Source of the DNA: Tautonia sociabilis
GTDB taxonomy: Bacteria > Planctomycetota > Planctomycetia > Isosphaerales > Isosphaeraceae
Assembly: GCF_003977685.1 (NCBI RefSeq)
Contig: NZ_RYZH01000008.1
Span: 1-64,000, forward strand
Length of the DNA stretch: 64,000 nt
Direction of reading: 5' to 3'
This document shows positions 35,799 through 44,330 of this stretch, one piece after another; the stretch's first letter is position 1; each line of letters starts with the position of its first letter. The notes beneath the pieces are model-generated. The model had not been told where the DNA came from. It saw only the letters and a program-made list of their open reading frames with translations, and did not search any database. Position numbers and translations under genes: made by a program.

Positions 35799-37094
35799 TC
35801 AGCCATCCGCCGTCGTCGGCTCCCGGAGGCTCCCGGAGGCGAGCTCGCCGAGGCGGGGAAGGTGCGGGCCCCGGGAGGCCCGGCCGGCCCGGATGGTGGC
35901 GATGAGGTCGAAGTAGCGGTCGAGGTGGGCGGCCTCGGACCACTCCTGGATCCGTCGGGAGTAGCCGGCGTGCGAAAGCTCGTCGCGCAGCTCGTCGTCG
36001 TGAACGAGGCGGCGGATGGACCAGAGCAGCTCGGCGTCGGAGCGATAGGCGAGGCCCCCTCCGCTGAGGGCGGCGTTCTCGAACAGGGCTCCCCCCTCGG
36101 CGTCGACGATCACCGGGGTGCGGACGGCGAAGGCCTCCAGCACGACGTAGCCGAACGTCTCCGGAAAGAGCGAGGGGACGACCACCGCCCGGGCGCCGTG
36201 GAAGAGGCGGGCCAGCTCCTCCCGGCCGAGCAGCCCCTCGAACCGGACGTTGGGCAGGCCGGCGGCGAGGGCGCGGAGGCGGCCCTCGAAGGGCCCGGTG
36301 CCGGCGATCCGCAGGTCCACCTCGGGGAGGTATTTCATCAGGGGGATCAGCCGCTGGAACCCCTTCATGCGGACCAGCCGGCCGGCCGCGGCCACGTAGG
36401 GGCGAGCCGACTCGGGCGGGTCCTCGTCCTCAATGCCGCCGGACCAGTCGTCGGGGAGGAAGTAGGGGAGATGGACCAGCGGCGCGCCGATGCCGCGCCG
36501 GCGGTGCTCCTCCAGCGCGTGGCGGCTGGGAAAGACGAGGGCGTCGAGCTGCCGGAGCGAGCGGTCGATCAGCCCCGTCGACCGCCACACCTGCGGCGGC
36601 CGGCGGCCGACGAGGCAGCATTTCACGCACTCGGGCGTCTCACAGCGGCGGCGGTCGTACTTCCAGAGCAGGTGCATCGGGCAGATGAGCCAGTGCTCGT
36701 GCGCCGTCATGAGACGGATCGCATGGGCTCCCAGCTCCAGCACGGCCGGCCCGCCGACGAGCGAGATATTGTGGAAGTGGACGACATCGGTCCTCAGGTC
36801 GTCGATCAGCCCCCGCAGCGCCTCGGCCTTGAAGTAGGGCCGGCCGGTGGCCTGGGTGGCGATCGGCGAGAGGATGCCGAACCGGCTCCGAAGCGGGTGG
36901 ACCGTCACCCCCGGCGGCGGCTCGAACGGCCGGAGCGGGTGCCGGCCTCGGACCGACTCGAAGGCATCCACGCAATGGGCGACGTGGACCTCATGCCCCC
37001 TCCGGGCGAGCGCCCCGGAGAGGCGCTCGACGTAGGCGGCGTCGCCGCCGAAGCTGTGGGCGCCGAAGAAGGTGGTGACCATGCAGATCCTCAT
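35799..37094 (-). CDS. Family 4 glycosyltransferase
   Basis: About 431 residues from MRICMVTTFFGAHSFGGDAAY. The N-terminal Rossmann domain has the GG motif, and the middle contains a Cys cluster 'RRRCETPECVKCCLVG' with an upstream 'ICPMHLL', probably a zinc or structural site. The C-terminal nucleotide-binding domain shows 'AAAGRLVRMKGFQRLI' and 'VPSLFPETFGYVVLEAFAVRTPVIV' (the GT4 E-x7-E nucleotide-sugar motif). A cytosolic envelope or glycolipid glycosyltransferase; acceptor unknown. An in-frame ATG at 37115 adds seven residues without support. Confidence 0.85.
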   Translation of the reverse strand: MRICMVTTFFGAHSFGGDAAYVERLSGALARRGHEVHVAHCVDAFESVRGRHPLRPFEPPPGVTVHPLRSRFGILSPIATQATGRPYFKAEALRGLIDDLRTDVVHFHNISLVGGPAVLELGAHAIRLMTAHEHWLICPMHLLWKYDRRRCETPECVKCCLVGRRPPQVWRSTGLIDRSLRQLDALVFPSRHALEEHRRRGIGAPLVHLPYFLPDDWSGGIEDEDPPESARPYVAAAGRLVRMKGFQRLIPLMKYLPEVDLRIAGTGPFEGRLRALAAGLPNVRFEGLLGREELARLFHGARAVVVPSLFPETFGYVVLEAFAVRTPVIVDAEGGALFENAALSGGGLAYRSDAELLWSIRRLVHDDELRDELSHAGYSRRIQEWSEAAHLDRYFDLIATIRAGRASRGPHLPRLGELASGSLREPTTADG

Positions 37095-37315
37095 CGGCGA
37101 CCTCCCTGCCACCATCCTTCCCGGCCTTCCCCGGGCCCTCCTGGCCCGGGTCGAACCCCCTCTCTACCACGGATCGGCCGAGCGCTCCAGCCCGAGTTGG
37201 GGGGGCGCCCTCCGAGGGGGATGGGCTGGACCTTCCGGGTGAGCCGGTTCGAGGACTGGCTGGAGGAATGCGTGGCGGGTGGCAACAGCGCGACAGGCGA
37301 CCGAGGACGTCGGGA

Positions 37316-38989
37316 TCACACCCGGCGGGGGGAGACGACCTCGGCGGCCGGGAGATCGTCGGCGGGGATGGCGTAGTTGGCGAAGCGGATGGAGTAGTCG
37401 CGCTCGAACCACGCTCGGATGGCGGGGAGGCGGCCGGGGTCGAACTCGGGGGAGACGGTGAAGGTGCGGCCGGCGGGCTCGGAGACGACAAGGCCGTCGT
37501 CGACGACCAGCTCGCCGGCCTTGAGGACCCATCGGGGACGCTCGAACATGGCGCGGCGGTCGGGATTGGGGGAGTAGATGGCGATGTCGGCGTCGGCGCC
37601 GGGGCCGAGGTGCCCCTTGCGGGCGTCGAGCCCGAGCATCCGGGCGGGGGCGGCCCGGGTGAGGATGGCGATCTCGAAGAGGGAGTATTCGCGGTCCAGC
37701 TCGTGGATCACGGAGCGGTCTCGGAGCCCCTTCGGCATGGTCGCCAGGGCCTCGGCGCGGAAGGCGCGGTCCATCAGGAGAGAGATCATCTCCGGATAGC
37801 GGTAGAAGGCGCCGCCGTTGGGGTGGTCGCTGGTGAGGGCGAGGCGCCAGGGGTCGTCCATCAGGAGGTACCACTCCAGGGCGATCGCCCACTGCACGGC
37901 GGCGATCAGGTTCTTCTGGGGCAGGTACTCGATGGGGATGACGCCGCAACTGCTCTCCTGCTCGATGTCGGCGTTGTACCAGGGGGCGCCGAGCTGTCGA
38001 TGCAACCGGTCGCCGGCGCGGGGGTCGCCGGTGAGGATCATGGCGGGGCCGGGGCTGACGTGGCCGACGTCGAGGGTCAGCTCGGGGTGGCGTCGGACGT
38101 AGTCCAGCAGCTTGGGGACGGCGGAGGAGAAGCTGCGGGGGTCGGCGGGGTCGCCGTCGTAGCTGTGGAACTGGATGTGAGCGAAGTGGCCTCGGCGGCC
38201 GTCGAGGGCCTGCATCGTGGCCAGGGTCGTCCGCCAGTTGCCGGGGATGCCGAGGTTGTTGCAGTGGATGTGGACCGGGTGGGGAAGGCCCAGGTGGTCG
38301 GCGGCGGCGGCCAGGCCGACGACGACCTGCCGGGGAGAGGCGCCGAAGCCGGTCACGTCCTCGTCCAGCTCTCGGACGGCCTTGCGGCTGACCTGCTTGT
38401 AGTCCTCCACGTCGCCGGGATTGACGACCTTGAGGGCGAAGCCCTTGGCGGCGTCGAGGGCCCAGGCGGCGTAGGCGTCCAGCGCCTCTTGGTCTCCCCG
38501 GGCGGCGCAGTCGAGCACGCGATGGGCGTTGCCCAGAAGAACATAGAAGCCGTTGTCGAGGATCGGTGTGTCCCGCAGCTCGTCGTGAGCGGCTCGGGCG
38601 TGCAGAGGGGGGATCGCGGCGTCCATCGCCGTGGTGTAGCCGATGCCGGCGAACAGGTGGCCGGTGGCCGAGGTGGTGGGCACCCGGCCGACAAGGCCGG
38701 ACCGGGTGGCGGCCGACCGAGGGATGCCCGGCGTCTCCCGGTAGGAGGCCGGGCTCATCAAGCGGCCGGCGTTGACCTTCGGCCCGGCGACGTGGCAATG
38801 CATGTCGATGCCGCCGGGCATCACGGCATAGCCCCGGGCGTCGATCGTCTTGCCAGAGAAGGTCGACGGGTCGTCGGGAGGGGGGACGAGCCGGCCGTCG
38901 GCGACCCAGAGGTCCATCGTCTGGCCATCGATGTCGTGGATCGGGTCGTAGACGGTGCCGCCGAGGATGCGGAGGGTGGGGGCGGGCAT
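37316..38989 (-). CDS. fhcA: Formylmethanofuran dehydrogenase/formyltransferase subunit A homologue
   Basis: About 557 residues from MPAPTLRILGGTVYDPIHD. An amidohydrolase-fold enzyme: 'DMHCHVAGPKVNAG' (HxH), 'FALKVVNPGDVEDY' (the carboxylated Lys), 'HIHCNNLGIPGN' (His), 'LTLDVGHVSPG' and 'LALTSDHPNGGAFYRY' (Asp) give a full binuclear zinc centre. In FwdA/FmdA/FhcA it hydrolyses or transfers the formyl group of formyl-methanofuran; planctomycetes carry tetrahydromethanopterin C1 genes. No FhcB, C or D gene is in the window, so the complex must be assembled from elsewhere. A four-unit GATC-rich 10-bp repeat (39291-39330) lies upstream. Confidence 0.88.
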   Translation of the reverse strand: MPAPTLRILGGTVYDPIHDIDGQTMDLWVADGRLVPPPDDPSTFSGKTIDARGYAVMPGGIDMHCHVAGPKVNAGRLMSPASYRETPGIPRSAATRSGLVGRVPTTSATGHLFAGIGYTTAMDAAIPPLHARAAHDELRDTPILDNGFYVLLGNAHRVLDCAARGDQEALDAYAAWALDAAKGFALKVVNPGDVEDYKQVSRKAVRELDEDVTGFGASPRQVVVGLAAAADHLGLPHPVHIHCNNLGIPGNWRTTLATMQALDGRRGHFAHIQFHSYDGDPADPRSFSSAVPKLLDYVRRHPELTLDVGHVSPGPAMILTGDPRAGDRLHRQLGAPWYNADIEQESSCGVIPIEYLPQKNLIAAVQWAIALEWYLLMDDPWRLALTSDHPNGGAFYRYPEMISLLMDRAFRAEALATMPKGLRDRSVIHELDREYSLFEIAILTRAAPARMLGLDARKGHLGPGADADIAIYSPNPDRRAMFERPRWVLKAGELVVDDGLVVSEPAGRTFTVSPEFDPGRLPAIRAWFERDYSIRFANYAIPADDLPAAEVVSPRRV

Positions 38990-39462
38990 GGCGATCGGTC
39001 GTCCTCCGGGCCGGGGCGGGAGTCGGTCAGGGGAGCTCGGGCGGTGGAACCGGGCCGGGCCGGGGGAGGGCACGTCGGGCCCCCGTCATCGGCCCCGATC
39101 GGCCCGATCGGCGAGCGGAACGGCGGCCGGAGGTCGTCCTGCCTGGCGGCTTCCGGAATCGAATCGACGAGGATGCCGTGCTCGACGTCCCGGACGGGGT
39201 GGAGCCCCTCCTCGATGCCGTTGTACCAGAGGACCCGCCCGCCGATAAGCCCCACGGCCCAGGGGCTCGCCGTCGTCGTTCCCCCGGGGATCGGATCGGA
39301 TCAGATCGGATCAGATCGGACCAGACTGGATCGGGGAGAGCCGGTCGCCGAGGGAGGCGGCCGCCCCGTCCTGGCCGGGGAGTCCCGAATCGGGGACGGC
39401 CCCCCGAGCGATTGAGCGATCGAGCGATCGGCCGGACGGTGGGACGGCGACGGGAGCCCGCG
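38990..39462. other. Intergenic region, possible small minus-strand ORF and GATC-rich repeats
   Basis: 473 bases. From the GTG at 39255 the minus strand reads 'GLIGGRVLWYNGIEEGLHPV' with a GC-rich third codon position for ~45 codons before becoming low-complexity and overlapping the FhcA start; it may be a small unrecognised gene or a decayed one. Nothing else is seen. Confidence 0.3.
39291..39330. repeat. Four 10-bp tandem units
   Basis: Units TCGGATCGGA, TCAGATCGGA, TCAGATCGGA, CCAGACTGGA run head to tail between the kinase stop and the FhcA start. Confidence 0.85.
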
Positions 39463-41835
39463 CTACGATCGGCTGCCGGAGAACCAGGAGCCCTTGACCA
39501 GCGCCCGGTCGGGGCGGTCGGGGGCCTCCAGGTTCTGGGCGAGCAGCTCGCTGTTGAGGTCGGCGACGTCGGGGTGGACCGACTGCTGGTTGATCGCCGC
39601 GTTCCAGAGGACGTAGCGGGGCTGGCCGCGCTGGTCGAGGTGGGCGATGACCATGCTGCGGTTGGCATGATGCCAGACGGCGACGATCGGGCGGGATCCC
39701 GAGCCGCCGCCGGCCATCGAGGGGACGAGCAGCTCGATCTGCTTGTTCGGCATCCCCTGGATCGCCACCGTGCCGGCCTTGTTCCCCCGAACCGAGGCCA
39801 CGACGACCAGGCGGTACGGCCCGACCGGGACGACCCGGTGCCCCTGCGTGCCCGAGCGGTCCCGGAGCGCGGCGATCGCCTCGCGGCGAAGCTCGCGAAG
39901 CTCGCCCAGGGTGAAGCACTCGGGGTCGGGGGCGAGCAGCGGGACGAACTCCCGGGAGGATTCGCCCTCGGCCGTGATGGCGCGGAGCGACTCCCGGCTG
40001 ATGGTCAGGTTGCCGCTGACGGGCTCGGCGGAGGCGGGGGCGTCGTCCTCCAGGGCGGCCTCGAGGTACTCGGGCTCGGCCTGGAAGTGCTCCATCGACT
40101 CGTCCAGCTCGTCGACGTCTCGGGTCGGCACCGAGCGGACGATCTGGCGGTCCAGGTGCACGCCCGGTGGCGGCGAAAACAGCACGCGGCCGGCGGCGTC
40201 CCAGAAGCCCTCGGCTCGGGAGCGGAGGCGGCGTTGCCAGAGCGCTCGCTCGATCAGCGGGTGGACGACCTCGGGCCAGAGGTCGACGCTGACGGGGTCG
40301 TCGGCGGCGCGGAGGGTGGCGTAGCGGAGCACGGAGCGCCGGAACTCGGGGCGGGCGCGCCAGATTTCGGCCAGGCGGTTCCAGCGGGAGACGAGATCGT
40401 CGTCGACGGCGACGCGGTCGGGGGCGATCTTCCTCAGGTCGGCGAGCACCTGGGGCATCAGGCCGGGGTTGAGCAGGCCCCGGGCGTCGGTCATGTACTC
40501 CTTGGCTCGGGAGGAGGCCTCGTGGAGCTGGTTGCGGACCTTGCGGAACCGCTTGCGTTTGGCGGGTTCGTCTCGGCTGCGCAGGTACTTGATGACGACG
40601 ATCGGGCTGAGGCGGGGGCGGATGTCGGGGCGGGCGTCGAGCATCCGGGCGGCGCGGTCGATCTCGGCCTCGCCGGGCTCGCCGAGCATCAGCCAGGCCA
40701 TCGCCAGGATCAGCCGGGCGCGGTCGGCGTTGAGGGGGTCGAGCGGCCGTCGGAGGAAGATCCCCCGGCGCCGGGAGCCGCCGAGCAGGTAGGCGAGGTA
40801 GTGGCCGCTGAGGTAGCGTTCCTCGGGGGAGAGGGCGATGGGAACGCGCTCGACCTCGGCGATCATCGCCTCGGCGTCGGCCTTGCTGCCGATGGGGGCC
40901 GGAGCGGCGACGCGGGCGGGGGACGCGGCCGGGGCGTCGCGGAGGGCCGGGACGCTGGAACAGGCCGGGGCCGTCACGGCGACCGTCTCGGCCATCACCT
41001 CTCCGGCCGATCGGCCGCTGGCCCGCCAGCCGTCGCCCTCGAGCAGGGCGCGGAGTTCCCGGGCGACCTCGGCCCCGGAGGAGGGGCGGGCGTCGGGAGA
41101 CTTGGCCATCAGCCGGAGGATCAGGCCCTCCAGCTCGGCCGAGAGCTCGGGATTGCGCGAGCGGGGGGGCACCGGAGCGGTCTTGACCTGCTGGGCCATG
41201 ATCGCCATCGGAGAGCCCTGGAACGGGGTCTCGCCGACGGTGGCCTCGTAGAGCAGGACGCCGAGGGAGTACAGGTCGGACCTCGGGTCGAGCCGTTTTC
41301 CCCGGGCCTGCTCGGGGCTCATGTAGAGCGGGGTGCCGCGGGCGACGCCCGTCTCCTGGCCCTGCTCCATCACCACCGAGAGGCCGAAGTCCGAGAGCTT
41401 CGGCCGGTCGTCGGGGGTGAGCAGGACGTTGCCGGGCTTGATGTCGCGGTGGATGATCCCCTGGTGGTGGGCGTAGTCGAGCGCCTCGGCCACCCCGGCG
41501 AGCACGGCCAGGCGCTCGGGGATCGCCAGCGACTTCCAGCGGCGGTAGTAGCTCGGCCCCTGGACCTCCTCCATGATGAAGTAGAACAGGCCGTCTTCTT
41601 CGTCGAAGTCGTAGAGGCGGACGATCAGGTCGTGCTGCAGCCGGGCGAGGATCCGGGCTTCCAGGCGGAGCCGCTCGCCGACCTCCTCGCCGCCGAGCTC
41701 CCGGAGCATCTTGATGGCGACGCTGCGCTGCAGCGTCTGATCGATCGCGCGATAGACCGCACCCATCCCGCCGCGCCCCAGCTCGCGCTCGACGAGGAAC
41801 CGCCGCTTGAGCGTCGTGCCGATCACCTTGGGCAC
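39463..41835 (-). CDS. Ser/Thr protein kinase with large C-terminal domain
   Basis: 790 residues, GTG start at 41835. Kinase domain (~12-268): 'GRGGMGAVYRA', 'VAIKML', 'IHRDIKPGNVLL' (catalytic Asp), 'KLSDFGLSV' (DFG) and 'GTPLYMSPEQ'. It phosphorylates Ser/Thr in the cytosol. Residues ~320-790 form an unrecognised helical domain with no membrane segment, unusual since most planctomycete kinases of this group have a transmembrane sensor. The last ~170 residues look beta-rich. No phosphatase adjoins. No obvious promoter seen. Confidence 0.85.
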   Translation of the reverse strand: MPKVIGTTLKRRFLVERELGRGGMGAVYRAIDQTLQRSVAIKMLRELGGEEVGERLRLEARILARLQHDLIVRLYDFDEEDGLFYFIMEEVQGPSYYRRWKSLAIPERLAVLAGVAEALDYAHHQGIIHRDIKPGNVLLTPDDRPKLSDFGLSVVMEQGQETGVARGTPLYMSPEQARGKRLDPRSDLYSLGVLLYEATVGETPFQGSPMAIMAQQVKTAPVPPRSRNPELSAELEGLILRLMAKSPDARPSSGAEVARELRALLEGDGWRASGRSAGEVMAETVAVTAPACSSVPALRDAPAASPARVAAPAPIGSKADAEAMIAEVERVPIALSPEERYLSGHYLAYLLGGSRRRGIFLRRPLDPLNADRARLILAMAWLMLGEPGEAEIDRAARMLDARPDIRPRLSPIVVIKYLRSRDEPAKRKRFRKVRNQLHEASSRAKEYMTDARGLLNPGLMPQVLADLRKIAPDRVAVDDDLVSRWNRLAEIWRARPEFRRSVLRYATLRAADDPVSVDLWPEVVHPLIERALWQRRLRSRAEGFWDAAGRVLFSPPPGVHLDRQIVRSVPTRDVDELDESMEHFQAEPEYLEAALEDDAPASAEPVSGNLTISRESLRAITAEGESSREFVPLLAPDPECFTLGELRELRREAIAALRDRSGTQGHRVVPVGPYRLVVVASVRGNKAGTVAIQGMPNKQIELLVPSMAGGGSGSRPIVAVWHHANRSMVIAHLDQRGQPRYVLWNAAINQQSVHPDVADLNSELLAQNLEAPDRPDRALVKGSWFSGSRS

Positions 41836-42146
41836 ACTCCCGGAGGCGCGAGCCGATCGTCCCGGGGCGGGCCGACCCCGACCGATGTCGCCATCCGACC
41901 CCTCATCATAGGGGGTCCCGGGGTGTTGGACAACGCGTCGCCCCCCCCTTGGGGCCGGCCGCTTCCCCTCATCCGGGAGCCCCGCCCGATCTCGGGGCGC
42001 GCGCAGCCAGGGCCGGCCCCCCGACCGGGGTCGATCCCCCCCGCTGCGAGCGGATCGGGGTCGCGCGCACGGCGGGCGGCGTCGCCGACGACAGGGGTAT
42101 CCGGCCGTCGCGATTGCATCAGCGGCTCAACGATACCAATGCATGA
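41836..42146. other. Intergenic region upstream of the kinase
   Basis: About 310 bases with no supportable gene. C-rich, with no clear -10/-35 pair for the divergent kinase. Confidence 0.4.
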
Positions 42147-42176
42147 TGGACGATCCGTCTCTCCTCGGCCTACACT
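42147..42176 (+). promoter_or_regulatory. Putative promoter reading into the DUF1559 fragment
   Basis: TGGACG (42147-42152), 18-bp spacer, TACACT (42171-42176), 274 bp ahead of the fragment's TTG. It has the same form as the mog, M50 and phosphatase promoters. If active, the transcript runs antisense to the MerR remnant. From 42177 to 42449 there is leader only. Confidence 0.4.
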
Positions 42177-42449
42177 GGAGTGTCCCGCCTGGCCGCCGGC
42201 CGGTTCGCACGACCGCCGGGGCCGACACGCGCGGGGCCGATCGTCCGGCCTCCACTTCCTCTAAAGAACCGGGCACGAAGCCGAGTCGAGCCGGGTCGCC
42301 CGTCTCGGATCGTGCGGCTCTCCGGCGGCACCGGCCGCTCCGCGGTCGCCCTCCCCATGCCCGATGAGCCTCCAGGACCACCCCGCGCCTGCCGAGGGCG
42401 AGCCCGCAGGCGGCCGATCCCGCCCTCCTCTTCACCCTCGTGGAGCGCC

Positions 42450-42530
42450 TTGAGCATCAGCACCCCCGAGTCCCGACTCGGGTTCACGCTGATCGCGCTG
42501 CTCGTGGTGATCGCGATCATCGGCGTGCTG
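42450..42530 (+). pseudogene. DUF1559 (prepilin-like) N-terminal fragment
   Basis: Reads 'STPESRLGFTLIALLVVIAI' then 'IGVLIA' before the similarity stops near 42530. The prepilin cleavage signature is GFTLIELLVV; here Glu is replaced by Ala and the start codon is TTG. The intact paralogue starts at 62644. About 27 residues remain of ~360. Directly joined to the antisense MerR remnant. Confidence 0.7.
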
Positions 42531-42859
42531 ATAGCCAGCCGGCCCAGCCGATCGCTCAGACGGGTCAGCCGACCGATCTCCGCTTCGACCCGCTCCCGAT
42601 GGGCCCGGACCAACCTCCGGGGCGAGAAGGCCGGAACCGCCAGGCAGGCGCGGATCTCCGCCAGCCGGAAGCCCAGCTCCCGCAGCGAGGTGATCTGCTG
42701 GAGCCGCTCGACCTCCCGGCTGGACTAGAGCCGGTGGCCCGATCCGCTGCGCAGACTCGGCACGAGCCGGCCGATCTCGTGGTAGTGGTGCAAGGTCCTC
42801 ACGGTCAGGCCCGTTCCGCGGGCCAGCTCGCCGACCTTCCAGGGCGGATCGCCGATCAT
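42530..42859 (-). pseudogene. MerR-family regulator with internal stop and truncated end
   Basis: From ATG 42859 the minus strand reads 'MIGDPPWKVGELARGTGLTV' then 'LHHYHEIGRLVPS', the MerR winged-helix N-terminus. An amber stop at 42725-42727 replaces the Tyr of 'HRLYSSREVERLQQI'. Downstream the frame stays open to about 42535, where it runs into the antisense of the DUF1559 start. A MerR activator is normally 130+ residues; the C-terminal part is missing. Hence non-functional. Confidence 0.75.
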
Positions 42860-42980
42860 GCCGATGCTCCCGTCGCCGGCGGTCGCCGGGACCGTCGGAA
42901 GGGTACGACCTCACGCCGCGTGAGGATCAAGGCCCGGCTCTCTTTTTTCTGGCCGCCTCCCGCCGAGCTGCCTCCCGGAA

Positions 42981-43130
42981 AGGCCCGGATCGTTGTCCGT
43001 CGCGGCCGATCGGGTCAGAATGGGGCCGACGACCCGAGCCTTCCCCCAGGGGACCCCTCGCCATGCGAGCCTTCGCGACGACGATTCCGGCCCTGCTCTC
43101 GCTCCTCCTGCCGACGACGGCCACGACGGC
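42981..43130 (+). repeat. 150-bp direct repeat, left copy
   Basis: Identical base for base to 46476-46625, which carries the promoter, ATG and the first ~22 codons of the PVC cytochrome gene. Promoter boxes here are TTGTCC (42993-42998) and CAGAAT (43016-43021), and the ATG at 43063 starts a frame that soon runs into unrelated sequence. Confidence 0.97.
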
Positions 43131-43650
43131 CACGACCGCATGCCCCGAGTCGGGTCGAGGCTGGCGGTGATGTAATGCCTCTCACGCGTTGCCGTGCGGT
43201 CGGGCCGCCGCGTCTGGCAGTCGACCCGGGCCAGGCCCCGCAGCCCAGCGAAGCTCAACACCTCGCGCACCGCCTCGGCCGTCACCGCATCGCACCAGAG
43301 CCGCCGCGTGGTCGCAGGCCGAGAATGGCCAGGGTCAGCAGGAAGGCGAAGGGGTGGCGAACGCCGCGGCGATACCGCGGGTCGGCTCGGTGTTAGTAGG
43401 CAACCCGCAGCGAGTCACCCGGTGTCGTGATTATCGGGGGCAGCCCTCGGACGGAAACAGGTCGGGATCGAGATCCTGCGAGACCGCCGCGGGCATCTCG
43501 CGGAACTCCTCGATCTTACCCGGTGAAACCGAGGTTCTTGGGCGTCTCTGAGTGTCGGGCGTTCGCGGGCATGGTGTTCGCCCCCTCCGGGCGCTGGCGT
43601 CAGGATGTCCAGTGGGACCGCAGGGGCAAAATCAAACGATTTAATGTCGA
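43131..43650 (-). mobile_element. Decayed ISAs1-like transposase remnant, left copy
   Basis: The minus strand gives 'RHPFAFLLTLAILGL' (transposase N-terminal domain, at about 43335-43360) and, in another frame, 'TAEAVREVLSFAGLRGLARV' and 'RHYITASLDPTRGM', which are ISAs1-type pieces with frameshifts between them and the remainder missing. A ~250-bp segment (43204-43460) is about 93% identical to 46168-46412, with an extra ~10 bp in this copy. No intact reading frame or terminal inverted repeats were recognised. Confidence 0.65.
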
Positions 43651-43682
43651 TCATTAAAAGATCGGGAGCGCCATCTGCATTT

Positions 43683-44324
43683 TCAGACCGACAAGCCCCC
43701 CGGGGGGTTCGCGATCATTTCCGTCAACACATACACGTTCGTCGTTGGATTCCTGCCCGGCTCACCATCGGCCTCCGCAAGCTCATCGAGTTTCCTCGCT
43801 CGGGCAACGGCGCTTGCATATCCGTCGCGGTAGACATCGAAGTCTACACTTTTGTCATAGTTCGCGACGAGCCTCTTCATCATCGCCTGGGCCTTACGTC
43901 GATGGATGGACCCCGGTGCGTCCCTGAGGTGGAGCATCAGCCAAAGTTCGAAGCATGGGTTCGACAACGCGACATCGATCCCATTGCGTTCGGCCGTCTG
44001 GAGGGCCTCCTTCAGGTGGGGGTGATCGTCGACGTCGAACACGCACCAGACGAGGTCGTATTTCAGGTAGGGATCGTTCTCCCTCCTCGCGTCCTCTGAC
44101 GCCTTGGCCTTTCTCCGTTTCGCCTCTTGAACGACGGTCAGGGGTACGCCCGATCCGGGGATGACGTCAACCTGCACGATCGCGGCGCGATGCACGCTGG
44201 CGAATTGCTTGAAGTACTGGGGCTCGGTCTTCGCTCCCTCACAGACAATGAGGATCTTTCGTTTCGGGGAACGAGTCGGAGGGCGCCGGCCGGGCCTTCG
44301 GCGGCGATCGGGGCCGAAGCTCAT
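43683..44324 (-). CDS. rloB: RloB family protein
   Basis: 213 residues from MSFGPDRRRRPG. 'KILIVCEGAKTEPQYFKQF' near residue 22 and 'VWCVFDVDDHPHLKEAL' near 92 form the CEG..TE and DxDxH pattern of the RloB family (PF13707-type), which resembles the Glu and Asp-x-Asp of TOPRIM nucleases; 'DVALSNPCFELWLMLHL' is the third conserved block. In the AbiL system this is the effector partner of an ATPase. It begins 6 bp after the rloA stop, so the two form one operon. Lower GC and different codon use from the surroundings indicate transfer. Confidence 0.87.
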   Translation of the reverse strand: MSFGPDRRRRPGRRPPTRSPKRKILIVCEGAKTEPQYFKQFASVHRAAIVQVDVIPGSGVPLTVVQEAKRRKAKASEDARRENDPYLKYDLVWCVFDVDDHPHLKEALQTAERNGIDVALSNPCFELWLMLHLRDAPGSIHRRKAQAMMKRLVANYDKSVDFDVYRDGYASAVARARKLDELAEADGEPGRNPTTNVYVLTEMIANPPGGLSV

Positions 44325-44330
44325 TGCGGC

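Noticed and set aside
38821..38989. C-terminal half of the small frame overlapping FhcA
   Set aside because: Low-complexity and overlapping the FhcA start; only the first part is reported as possible.
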